Of a DNA stretch of 64,000 bases, positions 29,803 through 44,800 are shown one piece after another. The stretch spans positions 7,848,892 through 7,912,891 of the forward strand of contig JABACO010000014.1 in NCBI GenBank assembly GCA_013339895.1, in the 5' to 3' direction. The stretch comes from Ephydatia muelleri (Eukaryota; Porifera; Demospongiae; Spongillida; Spongillidae). Under the pieces are notes generated by a model, which was not told the DNA's origin, did not search any database, and saw only the letters and a program-made list of their open reading frames with translations. Numbering within the stretch: position 1 is the stretch's first letter; each line of letters opens with the position of its first letter. The translations under genes were made by a program, and so were the position numbers.

Positions 29803-32800
29803 ATGGCGTACAGAACCTATCGAGCAATATATTCCTTTTCTTCGAAGGATGCCGCTGATTTGTGTATGGAAAGTGGTGATACTTTGATCGTGCGTCCTCT
29901 TCCAAATGGTGAATGGCCGGACCAAATGTCCGAAATGACTGGAACTAATACTCGAACAAATATGATTATAGTATTTCCCGGAGACTTGGTAGTAGCTCGT
30001 GAGTGAATCTGGCTCTGAATCGGTATGTCACCATCTTATTTTTAAGTATTATTGCTGTCTTTAACTGCGAGAATGAAAATTATAATTGGGCTTCAGAAGT
30101 CAACTGTACTCTGTACATGTTGGCACAATAGGGTGACGTCTGGAGACCATGCAGTGACACTGTGCATATGGTGTACAGGAATTGTACATATTAAATTGCC
30201 TCCTGTGTGGTTTTATTTCTTTGTTTTACCATCCTCTGTCTCATTCTCTAGGTAAGTAGCTTGCTCTCTCCTGTAGGTGGCACCTTCTAATGGTAAGTCA
30301 AACCATTTATAGGTGCACAATCATATTGATGAAATAAAGAATGATCCATAGAGAATAGTCCCATGCATTCGTACACTGTACCTGCATAAGTCCATGCACA
30401 TTGTAGTGTAGTTTTTAATGCAATGTTGGATCAGTCTGACATAACTGTAGTAACTGGGACTGAGACTGTGGCCAACGTACGCGCTGTGCCAGAACTACCG
30501 AGTTGTACAGATTCTCAAATAGCCAAATCACAGAGGTACACAAAGCACACACTCTGCTTACAACCACTGCCTGCCAAGTTCCCACGTCAGGTGTAATGCT
30601 TGACCTCTGCCAGGTTGTCACAGCTTTTAATAGCGCAGGTCCATCATCACCTGCAAAGATGCTTCTAGATGCTTCTACAATCAGGGACATACAGTCTGGC
30701 TGCTATAAGGCCAGACATCTAACAACTACACCCACACTTCTATAGTACCTATTACAGCAATCACTACAATAACCATTACAAGTGTCACATTGCAACATAT
30801 CCATGGACACTCAATTTATCCACTCCCACATGGATGGTTTGTAAAGTATAGTATACCTAATGCATACAATTCACCATTTCAGAAAAACAAGATATTTTAA
30901 GGGCAGCTGATCTATGCAGGTTGCATTTTGAAATGTGACTATTCAAATGAGTACATGTACAACATTTTTGAGTTTGAGGGATTTAGCTTATTGCTGTGTA
31001 GACCTACAGCTAATGAGTGTGCTCACTTCAACTATTGATACAACAGATATTGTCTGTGTCACAGCATGCTGCTGCTGCCTTCGTATTGTCGCTGGTTTTT
31101 TCTGACTTTGGCTATGCAGAGGGCAACTGCCTTAACCCTTGAACTGCGGAAGGTGCCTTTTAATGTGCTGCCCAACAGAATGCATAAATTGCAACGCTCA
31201 AGCAGCCCTGCCAAATGTATGTACAGTTAGGGACATATAACTCTCTAGTGTCCAATGACATCTTGACTACCCATCACCCAGAAATCCTTGTCTGCAAAGA
31301 TTGAAGAACACCATATCCATGCAGTACTATTCTTGCTAGCCTTCTCCTCCCCAGCCCGCGTGGCTTGTAGTATGCAGGCTGCGCCTGGCCATCAATCCTT
31401 TTCATCGGTCTGGACTTTAATTGGAGTCAATTGAGTTAGTTAGACACTGCATTAGTGAGGTGGTGGCTGGATCTAGACACCTCCAATAAGGTCATGTGCC
31501 CTTTCCCCTCAGCAACCTGCTGGAATGGTCTATACCACAGGGTCATTCTTAGTGAAATGGTACGGGTCAAAACCGCCAATTCAGCTGATTTTTTTGTGGT
31601 ATGCTTGACATATGATGATATTATTATTAACATAGAGATTATAATTTTTTAATAAGTAGACTCAATGGGTAGAGGTTGCCAAACTTTTAACCTTTCTTAT
31701 GTCCCGTGGTACTTTGCACAAAATATATCTATAGGCAGATTAGCACTAGGAGGACCAAATTGATACCAACAGTACAGTTAACTGTGGGCTATCTGTGCTT
31801 AAAGATGAAACGCTGATCAAACTGAAACGGGTTGTCACAGCTTTTAATAGCGCCGGTCTATCATCACGTGCGAAGATGCTTCTAGTGCTTCTGCAATCAG
31901 GCTGCTATAAGGCCAGACATCTAACAACTACACCCACACTTCTATAGTACCTATTACAGCAATCACTACAATAACCATTACAAATGTCACATTGCAACAT
32001 ATCCATGGACACTCAATTTATCCACTCCCACATGGATGGTTTGTAAAGTATAGTATACCTAATGCATACAATTCACCATTTCAGAAAAACAAGACCCTTT
32101 TTGAGCCAATGGTATGTCAGTTGGTTAATCAGAGGTTAGCAAAAGATGTCCTATTCCATGCATGATGATGGACACCATGGTACAGGCATGGTACAGACAT
32201 GGCTATGATGGACACCATGATATAGGTATGGCTATGAGGACACCATGGCTATGATGAACTTCATGGTACAGGCATGGCTATGATAAACACCACCCCAGTT
32301 TCACAACCAAATTTTAAATTAGTTCTTTATGTGTTATAGTACGTACATGTAGTGCATGAGAGAAGAGAAAGAAAGTTATAATTCTGAACAGAGGCTTGGC
32401 TAGCTATGTCTTCCAGTACTCAAACTCACACCCATTCACACATGAAAGGGACACTACTTTGGAGTATGATCGAAGTGCTAACACCACAGTTGCCATCTGT
32501 GACTTACATATGAATTACAGTATGCAGCAGTTCTAAAATGCAATCCTGCAACAGATCAAATATACTTTGCACACAATATATCTATGTGCAGATTAGCACT
32601 AGGAGGACCAAATTGATACCAACAGTACAGTTAACTGTGGGCTATCTGTGCTTAAAGATGAAACGCTGATCAAACTGAAACGGAAATTACTATTGCTTTA
32701 AATTAATAGACCGATAAATGTAATTTCTCAAGAACTTCATTTTTCTCTCTTTTATTTCAGGCCAAGAGACCACACTAGGGGCATCTCACATGCAAAATCT

Positions 32801-35800
32801 TGTAATAGAGAAATGTAATTATATGCTGTTAAATGTTTTTGACTTCCTAACCTCTCATCAACATGCTAATAAGATAAGGACTGGCAATCAATATTCATGA
32901 CGCTAAAATAAACTGTTAACAAAAGGCATCACCAATTACATGTGTGTTAATCCCACAAGGAAAAAAGAAAAGGGTATGTGTGTATGTGTAGTGGTGTGTG
33001 TGTGGATATGGGTGTGCACTCGTGTGTGGTTGCGAATATCCATTCAATCATGTACAGTAAATGTATGACAATGTCATAATGACCCCTTGCAATGTGAACT
33101 GCACTGCAGAACCCCGCAAGCATACAAAAAAGTGTAATTAGCACAGGTCTGTAGGTCAACTACTACCACATCCCCTAGACCAGACACAAGCTTCTTGGAT
33201 GCATGCTTGTCTGCATTAACGTGATGCAGTGCCCAACTGGCATACCAAAGATGTCTAGGTAGTGTGTGTAGTAGCTCACAGCGGGTGGGAATGAGGTTTT
33301 ACCCTTTCTACTAAACAGCTCACAGTTACATTTAGCTAGGTTGACATGGAGGCACAATGAAGGACCCACTCCTAAAGTAGGTGCAAGGCATACAGCACAG
33401 CTGGACTGCTGCAGGCCAGAACTCCATCATCAAGGTACCAGGTCTGAAGGAGGAGGTGAGCACACTCATCGTCTGCATCATTGCATGATACAAGTTTCTG
33501 GAGGACAAATGAAAGCTAGGGGGTCACCCTGGTGCAAGTCCAGACTCTGAGCTGATCTAGCCCAGTGGGTGCCACACAGTGGATGGGACCTTTACATATG
33601 ACCAAGAAATCCATTGTAGCAACTCAGGGAAAAAGAAGGACACGCTCATTGAGGACTGCTGGTCTGGAGACTATGTTGAAGGCATTCCTCATAATCACCC
33701 GAAGCAGCTATTTATCCAGTGTTCTCAATGCATCTTCTGACATCATGTGTATTATCTTTCTGTGTCTGCCCCAAGTTGCAGCTGGAAGAACTCAGCAGCC
33801 TTGTCCTTACCTCCCTGCCAGGTCTCCCCCACAGCAATGGGCCTAATGTCAGGTGGAGGCAATAGGCAGGCTCTCCTGGCCTCTTAGCCATTTTATTTGC
33901 AAGGGTGTGGGAAATTTTGTCTTTATCAGAATTTGCACCAAATAATGGCACCACTTGGCAGCTGTTGCATGCAGAACGCTCAAAATAAGAGGACACTTCC
34001 AACAATCGACCAGTCCCTCCTATCCTGCTTTGACATTCTGTCACTCTTGGAGGCCCTTTCATATACCCAGAGCACACATTTGGCCCTCTAGGCTGCGCGT
34101 ACTACATATGCTTGATGCTGCTGAGGTCCCCTGTAGTTAGCCATCTGTATCCCCTAGAAATATTTCTTGATTTCTAATTTGGTCTCAATACATTAGCTGG
34201 TGGTAACCTATATGTACATGTAACTGCCTTAACCAAAGACAAACCAGATTCTCCTCATGACATCTGCCTCTTTGCTGTTGGTGAAGCAATGTGCCCAGAA
34301 CTTGGGTGTGTGGGTGTGTGCTTTGGGCAGTTCCATACTCAATCATCAGTGTACTCGATATTATATAGTTTTGAGTAGCAAAGGTGTAGCTGAGGACATA
34401 GATAATTGGATGCATTAATTTATCCTTCTGTCAGTGTGCATTTATTTGTCCTGCTGGTGTATATTGATTTGTAATAAAATAACAAGTTATTATAATTCAT
34501 AATTGTGAGCATTTTGAAGCTGCTTCAAAGGTTTAAATCAATCGGAGGCATGTTGACCAAAGGATGTGTGTGATGTAGACACAATGTTAACAGTAAAAGT
34601 AATACTTATTGATTGAAGCATTTGGTTGCAGTACTTAATTTGTAAGCATAGTGGGTTGAATCAATGCATCATAGGCTCATAGCCATGGATCAGGACCAAT
34701 GAATGATTAGTAGAAGCTCTTTGTAAATGCATAGCACTGTCTATCAAATACTAAAATTAATCCATTGTGACTTGTGCACCCACATCCATTCCCCTTGTAG
34801 GATTATTGATTTTTTACATAAGTGTTAATTTGTGGTAATTTGTGATGCAGTTATTAACAAATTACTACTGTCCATTTCAGCATATGAAATTTTACAGGTT
34901 AATGAGCCTGAGAGTAACCCACCACCGCAGCCATCCAGTGCAGGTATAGTATGTTGTAATTGCCCAGTATGAAACAACTACTTGATTCAGTGGTGTATTT
35001 ATTGGGGGCCCTGTAGGCCTGGGCTGGAGGCCTCACACTACCCGGGGGGGGGGGGGGGGCCTGCAGGTGCAGAAGCATTTTTCTTTTCGATTTGAATTCT
35101 ATATAATGGCTAGCCAATATTTCCCACAATTCAGTGACCACACTCAGCACAAAGATCGCTGTGCAGGGAGAATGGGGTTTATGTAATAATTAAGAAGATT
35201 GAAAATACATTCAGTCAGCCATTGTGTATTGTGATAACCACTAATGAATCAAATTGCCATTGTGATTACGAATGTGCATTATGTTTAGCGGGAGTTTTCC
35301 ATCTTCCTATGGTGTTTGGACACAGCCATGCAGCATTAATTATCACCAGATTTTGTAACAACAATATTGAGTTTATGGCATTAGACCAGAAGCCTCACCA
35401 AAGATAACGGAGTTACATCTTTGACCTAGCTTTGTAGTTTAACATGATTTTAGCTGTTACCAATCAAATAATTTGGATACACATTGCACTTGTAAGGAAA
35501 GAGACTGAGGCGAGAAATATAAAACCTCAAATGGCTCACTTCAAAGAATTCTTCCAAGTGATAAATCTATGTTCCAGTGACCAGCAACAGATAGAAACTT
35601 TATCTACAGAGTTAGAGTTTTATTTGTCCATTGCTACAATGTTTTCTAACATAGAAATTGCCCCTTTGCATACATGTGTGTATGTGCATGTTTGTATCCA
35701 ACTGTACTGGAGTGCTCATTCTCGAACTTAAAACGAGGTAAAAAGCAATTCTGATCCACCATGGGACAAGTTCGACAGACTTATCTTACTCTTCTCAATT

Positions 35801-38800
35801 GTGAGGTGGATGTGGTCAATAAAATAGATTTCAGTAACACTATCAAAGGTTAATCATATGGGATCATTTTCGCGAAAAGGGACCTAACGCATGTTTTTTC
35901 AAGATTTCAATTTTTATGATATTCTAGAAGTCTGAAATGACCTGTACACATTGCTTCTTAGGCACTGAAAATCGGAGTATCTGTCGTGGAATTGTAAGGC
36001 ACTGAATTTCTAATCAGCCATACATTTCAACGCAAGCGTTACATTCCTATTTAGTGTACTGGATGTATGTGCTAGGTCCCTTTTCATGGAAACGATTCCA
36101 TATGTATTTAACGTTTGGCAACTTCTTGACCTATGGGTCAATCAATATCATTTCAACCTATATATACATGTATGACCTGTGGGTCAATCAATATCATTTC
36201 AACCTATATATACATGTATGACCTATGGGTCAATCAATATCATTTCAACCTATGTTGGATGGAATGCTTCCAATTTTGGTGTAACTTCCCATGTTTTTTT
36301 TTAATAGCATTGGTGAAATAAAGATTAAAAGCATTAGTAGTTTATGAAATACAGAGTTTTCTTAAAATGGCAACTTTGCTCTGATTTCTAACTTTCTTCT
36401 CACTAGGCTTTTTTGGCATCAAATCAATGCTCTTTTCATTTACAACCAATATATGGGTCAGTTTCCGAGAAAATGAAAAGTGGCTATATATATAAAAAGT
36501 TATAAAAATGCTTCACGTTTGAATCGCTAAAACTCCATAAAGGTTTAAGCTATCAACTTCCTATTTTGAACACTTCTTGCCACACCACTTCTCTCTACGA
36601 AAATATATTTTGGTGTCTTACCCTTGCTCCTTGCCGATGTTACAAGGCACAGTACCCTGAGGGGTTCAAAATCCAGGTAGCTCCCTGCAGGAATGTCCAA
36701 ATTACTTCAAAATCGATATGCACGTAAAGGAGTCCTGTCACTATTGATTTCTGCAGATCGTTGATTTTTACCTTATCCGTTATGGAGATACAGCAATGCA
36801 AAGTAAAGTCCACGTTTCCCGCTCGAATCGCGCCTTTCTCAGTCCACTCGGGAGAATGGAAGCGGTTCAAGGACTGAGAAAGGCGCGATTCGAGCGGGAA
36901 ACGTGGACTTACTTTGCATTAATTAGTTGTAGCATAAAATGAATGTTTCATTTCCTTTAGGCTTCACTTCAATCCCTTCTACTATCCTAAGTACTGAGAC
37001 AGAGGAGGGGCCTCAGCATATTTTGTCACACCAGGTTCCAAAGCATGTTGACATTGAAGAGTGTTTTAGATTATACATGGTAAGAAAGTATCAATTTATG
37101 TATTGCTTGAATTTAGATGCATGGTGCACACAAGTGATCATTTTCAATTTTGTTGTGCTGCTGTAAGAGAATGCTTCTATTACAATTGCCCTTTTATTTT
37201 CCTCAGCATGCTATGGAAATTCTCAACGAATACAATGGATTGGAAGCCGGAAAAGGACAATTTTTCTTACAGATGAATTTAGTTGAAGATGTCGAAGTGC
37301 TAAATAAACTAATCCATCAATGTGAAAATCAAATAATAACAATTGGTGTTGTTGGAGGATACAATTCTGGTAAAAGCACACTAATTAATGGACTTCTAAA
37401 GTGCAAGTAAGGGTACTCCCATTGCCTGTGTATTATTATGACATACGTGCTACGTACTTGTACTGCTGCAGTACTGTAGCTTTTTAAATGTTTATATGTA
37501 CATAACAACATTGCTTTTGTGAGTTTTATTGATATTATACTTACACTGTAGTTAATGCAAATTTGTGTAGTGTCTAGTGATTCTCGCAACCATTTTTCAA
37601 CCATTCAGATACATGTATAAGTACATGTACATGTATAATGTATACCATCAGTGTGTAGTTTGGCTTTTCAAAGAACTAAAAGTAGACGAACAAATATGTA
37701 TGCATTGATTAATAAAGTGAGTCTGAAGTAGAAAATATTTGAACACTAACCAGTATTGACTACATGTATATGGTACAGTAAAGGAAGCTGACATACATGT
37801 AGTAAAGAAGTTGAGATTTTGTGCAATGGTTGAATAAATTATTAGAGAAAACCACTGGATATTAACTGTATTAGTATCAAGATTTCCTTAGCACCAATAT
37901 TATCGTTTTTTTTTTTTAAACAATTGCTTGAATTTTTGGCACGCTATTCAACTTAAAATAGATTATGTGAACTGAAATTTCCACCACAGATCATTATATC
38001 CTAAAAAACCAATCCCGGTCGACCAATATTAATTTTAGTCTGCCCTGGGCCAAATTTATGAGAGCAAATGGCAATAAGTCCATCCATGCTTCATCCCACT
38101 AACGGGTTAACATGTGCATTTTATTCACAATGTGTGATTGATACTACATAGTATTAATGCAATACTCCATTGCACATGCCACAAATCTATAAAAGGACCA
38201 TAACTTATTTCAGTCAGTACTGTTTTGTGTAACATGCATTGCGGAAGTCTGTGACCTGTGTTCAATTAGACTACTTTCTTTTGGACACCCAATGGTCAAT
38301 GCAGTGTAATTGTATTCATGCACTTCTTGAACATATTAAGTACAACATATCTACATGTAAGTCACTGGGGTATTACATTGTATACACATCTGTTTAGATA
38401 TCTGCCAGAAGCTGAAAAAGCTGAAACAGCTCTTTCAATACCTATTCAACATGAACCAAGCATTCATTATGGACTGTGTGAGAGTGGTGCTCAATCCTGC
38501 TGTCCAGTGAGTTGATGTTCCTTGAGATGTGTTGCATTCTTTTCATTGCCACAGTCATTCTGACCATTGGACCTGCAATATGGTCACATGACTCATTTTG
38601 GTCTAATCTTGGAATTGCTGTATTATTATTTATTTGTTTGTTTGTTTGTTTGTTGGTTTTTTTAATTCCTCCCCCCGCCCCTCTCTCTCTCTCTCTCTCT
38701 TTACGATTGACAAAGTATGCCGCTTAATTTAAAATTATAATAGTTTGGAAGGGTACTATTTTTGTTTGGTAGACCTACATGTACATTGTAGTTACGATCA

Positions 38801-41800
38801 AGACTTTTCTAGTCATAGTGGGATGTGTTTACAACATTCCATCAACAATGAAAGGTTTAACAAAGCTGCATTTTCAAGTATGTGGCACTGAGGGCCATAT
38901 TTGATGCTACAACACTATTCTAATGATTTGCAAGTATAAATGGGACCTTGTGGAACCAGGGATCATTCAGTGTTAAACTTTTGGCAGCCATTGTTTTAGT
39001 TACATGTACACAGCTATGTAAATCAATTCGTTAAGGTCATCCATCACATTGATATACAGGTACCATACTTGAAGAGCCCTAAAAACAACAGCTGCATGGA
39101 TTAATGTCTGAAAATTTAAGAATAAGAAGTACTTATGAAACACACGTGATCAAATTAAGTATCAAAAGCCAATAATTGCCATAATATTTATTTGTTGCAT
39201 TTCGAATATGAGGCTGGTATGTGATGAATAGTTTTTGTATGTCACTGGAAACTGCATCAGTTTTAATGTGTCAAATGGTTTTATTAAATGCTTCCTCATG
39301 TCTTTTTTGGTATCTGATGATGTCTCTAACAAAGCAAAGTTCACTAGCATTGGCAATGACAAATGGTCCACAGTCATTTGAGCCTGGCTGATACAGAATG
39401 TTTTCTTACCCACTTCAATTTTCTTCTTGCTGGAGTGCAAACAATCTACACTCATATTAACCGATTAACGCCGAGAGACGCCTATCTGCGTCAAATATGT
39501 GTTTACCGTTACAGAAGTATTCTTCCAGACCCTTTGAAACATTATACCAATTAGAAGTTATTCATGTTCACGGCTTCATTTAATATTGTTGAAACCCCCT
39601 TTCCTACTACCAAACATTCCTCTGCTGCCTCATTTAGTTGATTTTGGACAACTCTACTGCAAATATTCCGGCGTTAATCGGTTAAGACTTAGTCAACATC
39701 TTATTCAAGCTATAGTAAACCCTGACAGTTCTATGAAGCGCAGTCTACTGTTGCTATGGTGATGCATTCCAGCAATATTCAGACATTGAATAAATTCAGT
39801 GCTTCTCTGGATATTGAAACAGTTTGTGACCTGCAAGATTGGGTTTTGAAATCCTGATAAATGAGGAAAAGCACCTGTAAGAAGTTGCATCCCAGCATAA
39901 ATGACTTTATCATACAGCCATCCACCAATCATCGAAGCATTCTTATCTTCCACAAACAGTGTTGTCTATCCTATTGTACTCCACACCTTTTCACTACTAG
40001 AGATAGCTGGTTCTTCTTCTGTACTGAGGCAGATGAGTTCTTATTGAGGAGATTTCTGTTGTCTGTTCACACATGTTCTGTTGGAAGTGGCAGTTCTTCC
40101 TGCAAGCTGAACCAATCTGCTTACTTGGACATCATCTTGTCACACTTGGTGTTGCACCCAGAAGTTAAGGCACTGGTGTGATTTTCTGAGGAGAAATCTT
40201 TGCTTCTTCATTCAAAGACTGACTTGAGCTGTCCTTTTCTGAGGTATGGACACCAAAGATGCAAGATTTTAGAGGAGACCCCTTTGAATCCTCATTCTGA
40301 TTGTGGATCATCAACAAAGATGCCAGATTTACTAGCATACCTTAAATAGGCAATTGGCAACTGTAATTGCTATTTTGTGATATTACTTCGACCCACTTTG
40401 TGAAATCCTCACTGATTGTAAGTATGAATTTACTTCCATCTTCACTTGCTGGGCTTAATGGACCAATGAAATCAATTATACCAACCATATACCAAGGAGC
40501 TTTAACAAAGATTGGGTGCATCTTGTGTATGCCGTTGGTTACCTTCCGGTTATCCTCTGGCACATATCGCTAGCTGAAACAGAAGCAAAAATTGCAACCT
40601 ATTTTTACCAACGTACATGATGGTTATTCATGCAGTATACTCACATTTACCATATACAGTATGAATGTGCCCATGCAGTGCTAACGCTCACCCTAACTTA
40701 CCAGTACATATACATCCTTCATTTCATGCCACATAAAGCTTTCCTTTATTCTCCCCAAATTCCTCACTAAATGCTTCCTTGTGTCTTTTTGGATGTATGT
40801 ACTGATGGGTCTCTACCAAACCAAAGTTCACAAGCATTGGCAATGACTAATAGTCCACAATCGTCTGAGTCCGGCTGATATTGAACGTTTACATACTCCA
40901 CTTCACTCTTGCTGGAGTGCAAAAGATCTGCACTTATATTGTTTAAAGACTTAATAAGTCAACTTCTTATTCAAGCTGTCGTAAACCCTGACAGTTCCAT
41001 GAGTGCAGCCTACTGTTGCTATGGTGATCCAATGCATTCCAGCAACATTCAGACATTGAATAAATTCAGTGCTTCTCTGGATATTGAAACAGTTTGTGAC
41101 CTGCAAGATTGGGCTTTGAAATGAGGAAAAGCACCTTTAAGAAGTTGCACCTTTAAGAAGGTTGCAATTTAAAAAAAAAATGGTTCTAGCAGACCAATTT
41201 TCTCAGAGAATTCTGCTCCGGGACCAAACGTTTCATGACAGAACCTCATGTATTCCTGAACTTCTTGTTTGACTCCATTTTGCCAGATGCCCATGCAAGT
41301 TTACCTTTGCAGTGGTTGATTAATAGCAGAGGGATGCCAATTGCATGAATGCATATTTGTTTTATTGTGTTGTGTTTGCTTTTTGTTTACAGAGATGAAT
41401 TCTGTAGCAACATACATAATAGTCAGTCAACTCCTTGTGAACATGCAGCAGGAAACAGTTTGTTTAGTCTTTTTTTCGCTCATCGATGTCAACCTCCAAT
41501 ATATCGATAGGCGCCTAAGTGCAGAGAAACTCCTTTTTGATCTGCTATAATCAAACCAACAATTTCTGTTGCATGTTCCAACTTTGTGCCTACTTAATTT
41601 GTGCAGAACAGAGTTTTTTATCAGTAAATGTGTGATTAGTATGGACTATGGTAAGGTCTATTTATTTCCTGCGATTTTAACTGCAGCAATGTCCTAAAGT
41701 GGTTATCAATGGAACGGAGCATATTGGCCAGAAGAAGATATTGTCTGCACTCTCTAAATTAAATGAAAATGCTCATTATGTAATTCCTACTACTAACTCC

Positions 41801-44800
41801 CCGTTGGACCATCAAAAAGTAAGCATGTTATGTGTGTACCCACATCTTATTATTTCATTCAACAAATGTTCAATGCATATAACAAGGATATTCATGCTTG
41901 GGAAAAAATTTGAGCCTGGTATTTTCTGTATAATGCACAATGTCTATGTACAATACAGGTACTTTGTGTTGTATGCCGTATACAGTATGTACAGTATGCA
42001 TGTCACCTCACTTTATGAATATTACTATTTTTCAAGGTGGTGCTAATGGCAAATATTCCATCACTGTCCTGCCCAGCTGCATTGAAGTCTGGTTTCAAAG
42101 TATATTTGGTTGACAATCCTGGTCTTGGAGAGCTAAATCAATTAGCAACGAGAATGGCAGAGCTGGCAGTGGCTACTAGCACAGCCTACATATACACCAT
42201 GGACTGGGAAAGCATTGAGTGGAAAGAGCATGCTGAAGTACTAGAAGTTCTTTTAGAAAAAGACAGTGGTGAGTGTTTATTTGTCAGTAATAACATTACA
42301 CCACATTATCCAGTTATGATACATGTATCTTACTAATACTTAATAATTTGGTACAAAAAATCTCCGAAGTTATATCCCTGATAATACTTCTTTTCCTGAA
42401 CACAATTCTATACGGGTGTTCTTGAAGTGAAGTGAAGTAGATGAGTTTCGGGCAATGTGAACACTTCTGCAGTTTACAACTCCTGTACAATAGTCTACGA
42501 TATCCTAAATTCTTTAGGATGTATGTGCAATAAAATTTCATCTTTAGTAAATCATTTCAAAAAAGGAAGACTTTCTAGTGTTCATTGATGTTACAAGAGT
42601 AAATATAATAGCAAATTATAAATCAAATGAGTTTGAAATGTGAAGTTTGACAGTATTAACAATGACTTCCACTTTGTTTCACTAATTAAGGTCTTGCACA
42701 TTATTATGTTATATGCATAAATCATTCAATTAGGATGTCCCATTTAGTTCGACTCACTGCAATTTCACCCACAGATATAATGTCTAGAAATGAGCCTTTG
42801 TGTTACTGAGTACATGTACATGTACTACTGAACTCAATGATTTCTCAGTACAATGAAATGCACAATGCACTTTTGTATGTATCAGTGCAAGTAATAAATG
42901 TAATGTTGAAATGATACCTTTTTATGTGTCAGATCTACTGCAGTCGGATCGTTTGGTGATGGTCGTTACCAAGTGTGACAGATCTTACGAACGAGAAGGT
43001 GCATTAAGTGGATCGAAAGAGCAAAAGCGGATAAAGGATTTAGTCTGTAAAACATTTCACAGCTCACTACAAGTGCCTGTACCTTGTGAAAACGTGATAC
43101 CAATATCTGGTATGTGGCAAAGTTGGATCACCAGATATGGAACTTTGGACACTAAAACACGCAAGAAGGTGGACTTTAGTGCAGAAATCTACATGGACTC
43201 AATGGATGAGTGTGAGAAGGCCAACGAGCCCAATGATAAGCTTGCTGCTCTGAAACATGGAAGCAATTATGCATCCTTAGAGGAAAAGTGAGTGCAATTT
43301 AGATTTGTATGAAATTAAAATATTTACGTCCACAGAATTGCAAGCTTGGTGCAGAACTGCTTGGATTTTTTTAAAGCTAAAATGAAAACAACGACTCTTA
43401 GTGCACTAGAATGGGCAGTGGCACAATTGAATTCATGTGAAGATACTCTTGAGAAAGAAAGAAACGGTATTTATAGTTGTGAATTTATATACTGCTGCTT
43501 TGGTATAAAAAACATATAGGTAATGAATCACCTGAATGAAACATTCCAAGATTAAATCTCACATTCTTTAATTGTACATACATGAACTATAATATCATTA
43601 GACATTTTGAAATATTAGCATTAATTTCATTCTAGATTGTTTCCATTATTAATAAAAAGTGAACATAAGGTATGCACAAAATCCACTAGTAATACATCTC
43701 ATGACCTATAGTTTTACATGTTTAGTACAATTCAAAGTTGTTTATTTTTTTTGTACAATGATAGTGTAATTTTTCATATCTGCAAAATGGCATGTAGATT
43801 CAGAAAGTATTAGAATCTCTAAAATAAGCTTAATCCCAAAGATAAATAGAGAGTTAAAGTTTCACAGTTGAAACTGAAGGTCTACATGTAAAAAATCCAT
43901 TGTATCAGGTTATTAGTAGCTAGCAGTTCAATTCCATTTCATCAGTCGCATTGATTTATTACGTCTTTCATCCATGTATAGTACTGTATGTGTTCTTTCC
44001 ACTGTATTAATTTGATGCACTCACACACAATACACGTATACATATATCTGCATACACTAGATCGAACTGAGAATTTGAAGAGAATGAAAGGAAACGTTTG
44101 ATGAGATGGATCAAATAGAGCGTGATGTTACAAATGCCCTTGATGGGGGTCAGTTATCTGGACTTAAAACGTCTCTTGAGGCTGCATTTAAAATTGACAT
44201 TGAGGTACATGTACATGTAATCACCATAACCTTTTATGCCTATGCACAAAAAATGCCCATGATGATCGGATTGAAGGTGGCAAAGCAATTCAATTCAGTT
44301 ATGCATTATTAAGCCATCTATTATTGATAAAATGAGTAACCAATCAAATTTAAGCACTGATACGATGAATAACCATTGCTGAAACGTGATTATGCATTGA
44401 GCTGCATTGTATAGGTACATGTATTTCCGTTTGCCAATGTGTACAACGAATGCTATATGAAGTAGCTGCAGGTTAAAGGAAATAACTTCAAATTAAAACA
44501 TGGATTTACTGGGCATCACTTGTTATGCAATGAGAAGTACAAGTGCCCGTACGTAGGGTTCTCATCAGTACTTGTGTAGGGTTTTGTTGCTTTGCCAACA
44601 GTTGTTGTTAAAACATGAACTGATGAAAGGTCTCCTATCAAAACCTATGAACAGAAAACTAAATGTGCTAAATATAAATATGAGACCGTTTCTACGAAAA
44701 GGGACCTAACACATGTTTTTCAAGATTTCAATTTTTTTTAAATATTCTACAAGTCTGAAATGTCTTTTACACATTGCTTCTTACACACTGAGAATCGGAG

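Noticed and set aside
33565-33846. Plus-strand frame of 93 codons
   Set aside because: Antisense shadow of the LINE reverse-transcriptase relic region.
35395-35425. caaagat...atctttg hairpin as another micro-hairpin element
   Set aside because: The ends differ from the family and the flanking heptamers do not match.
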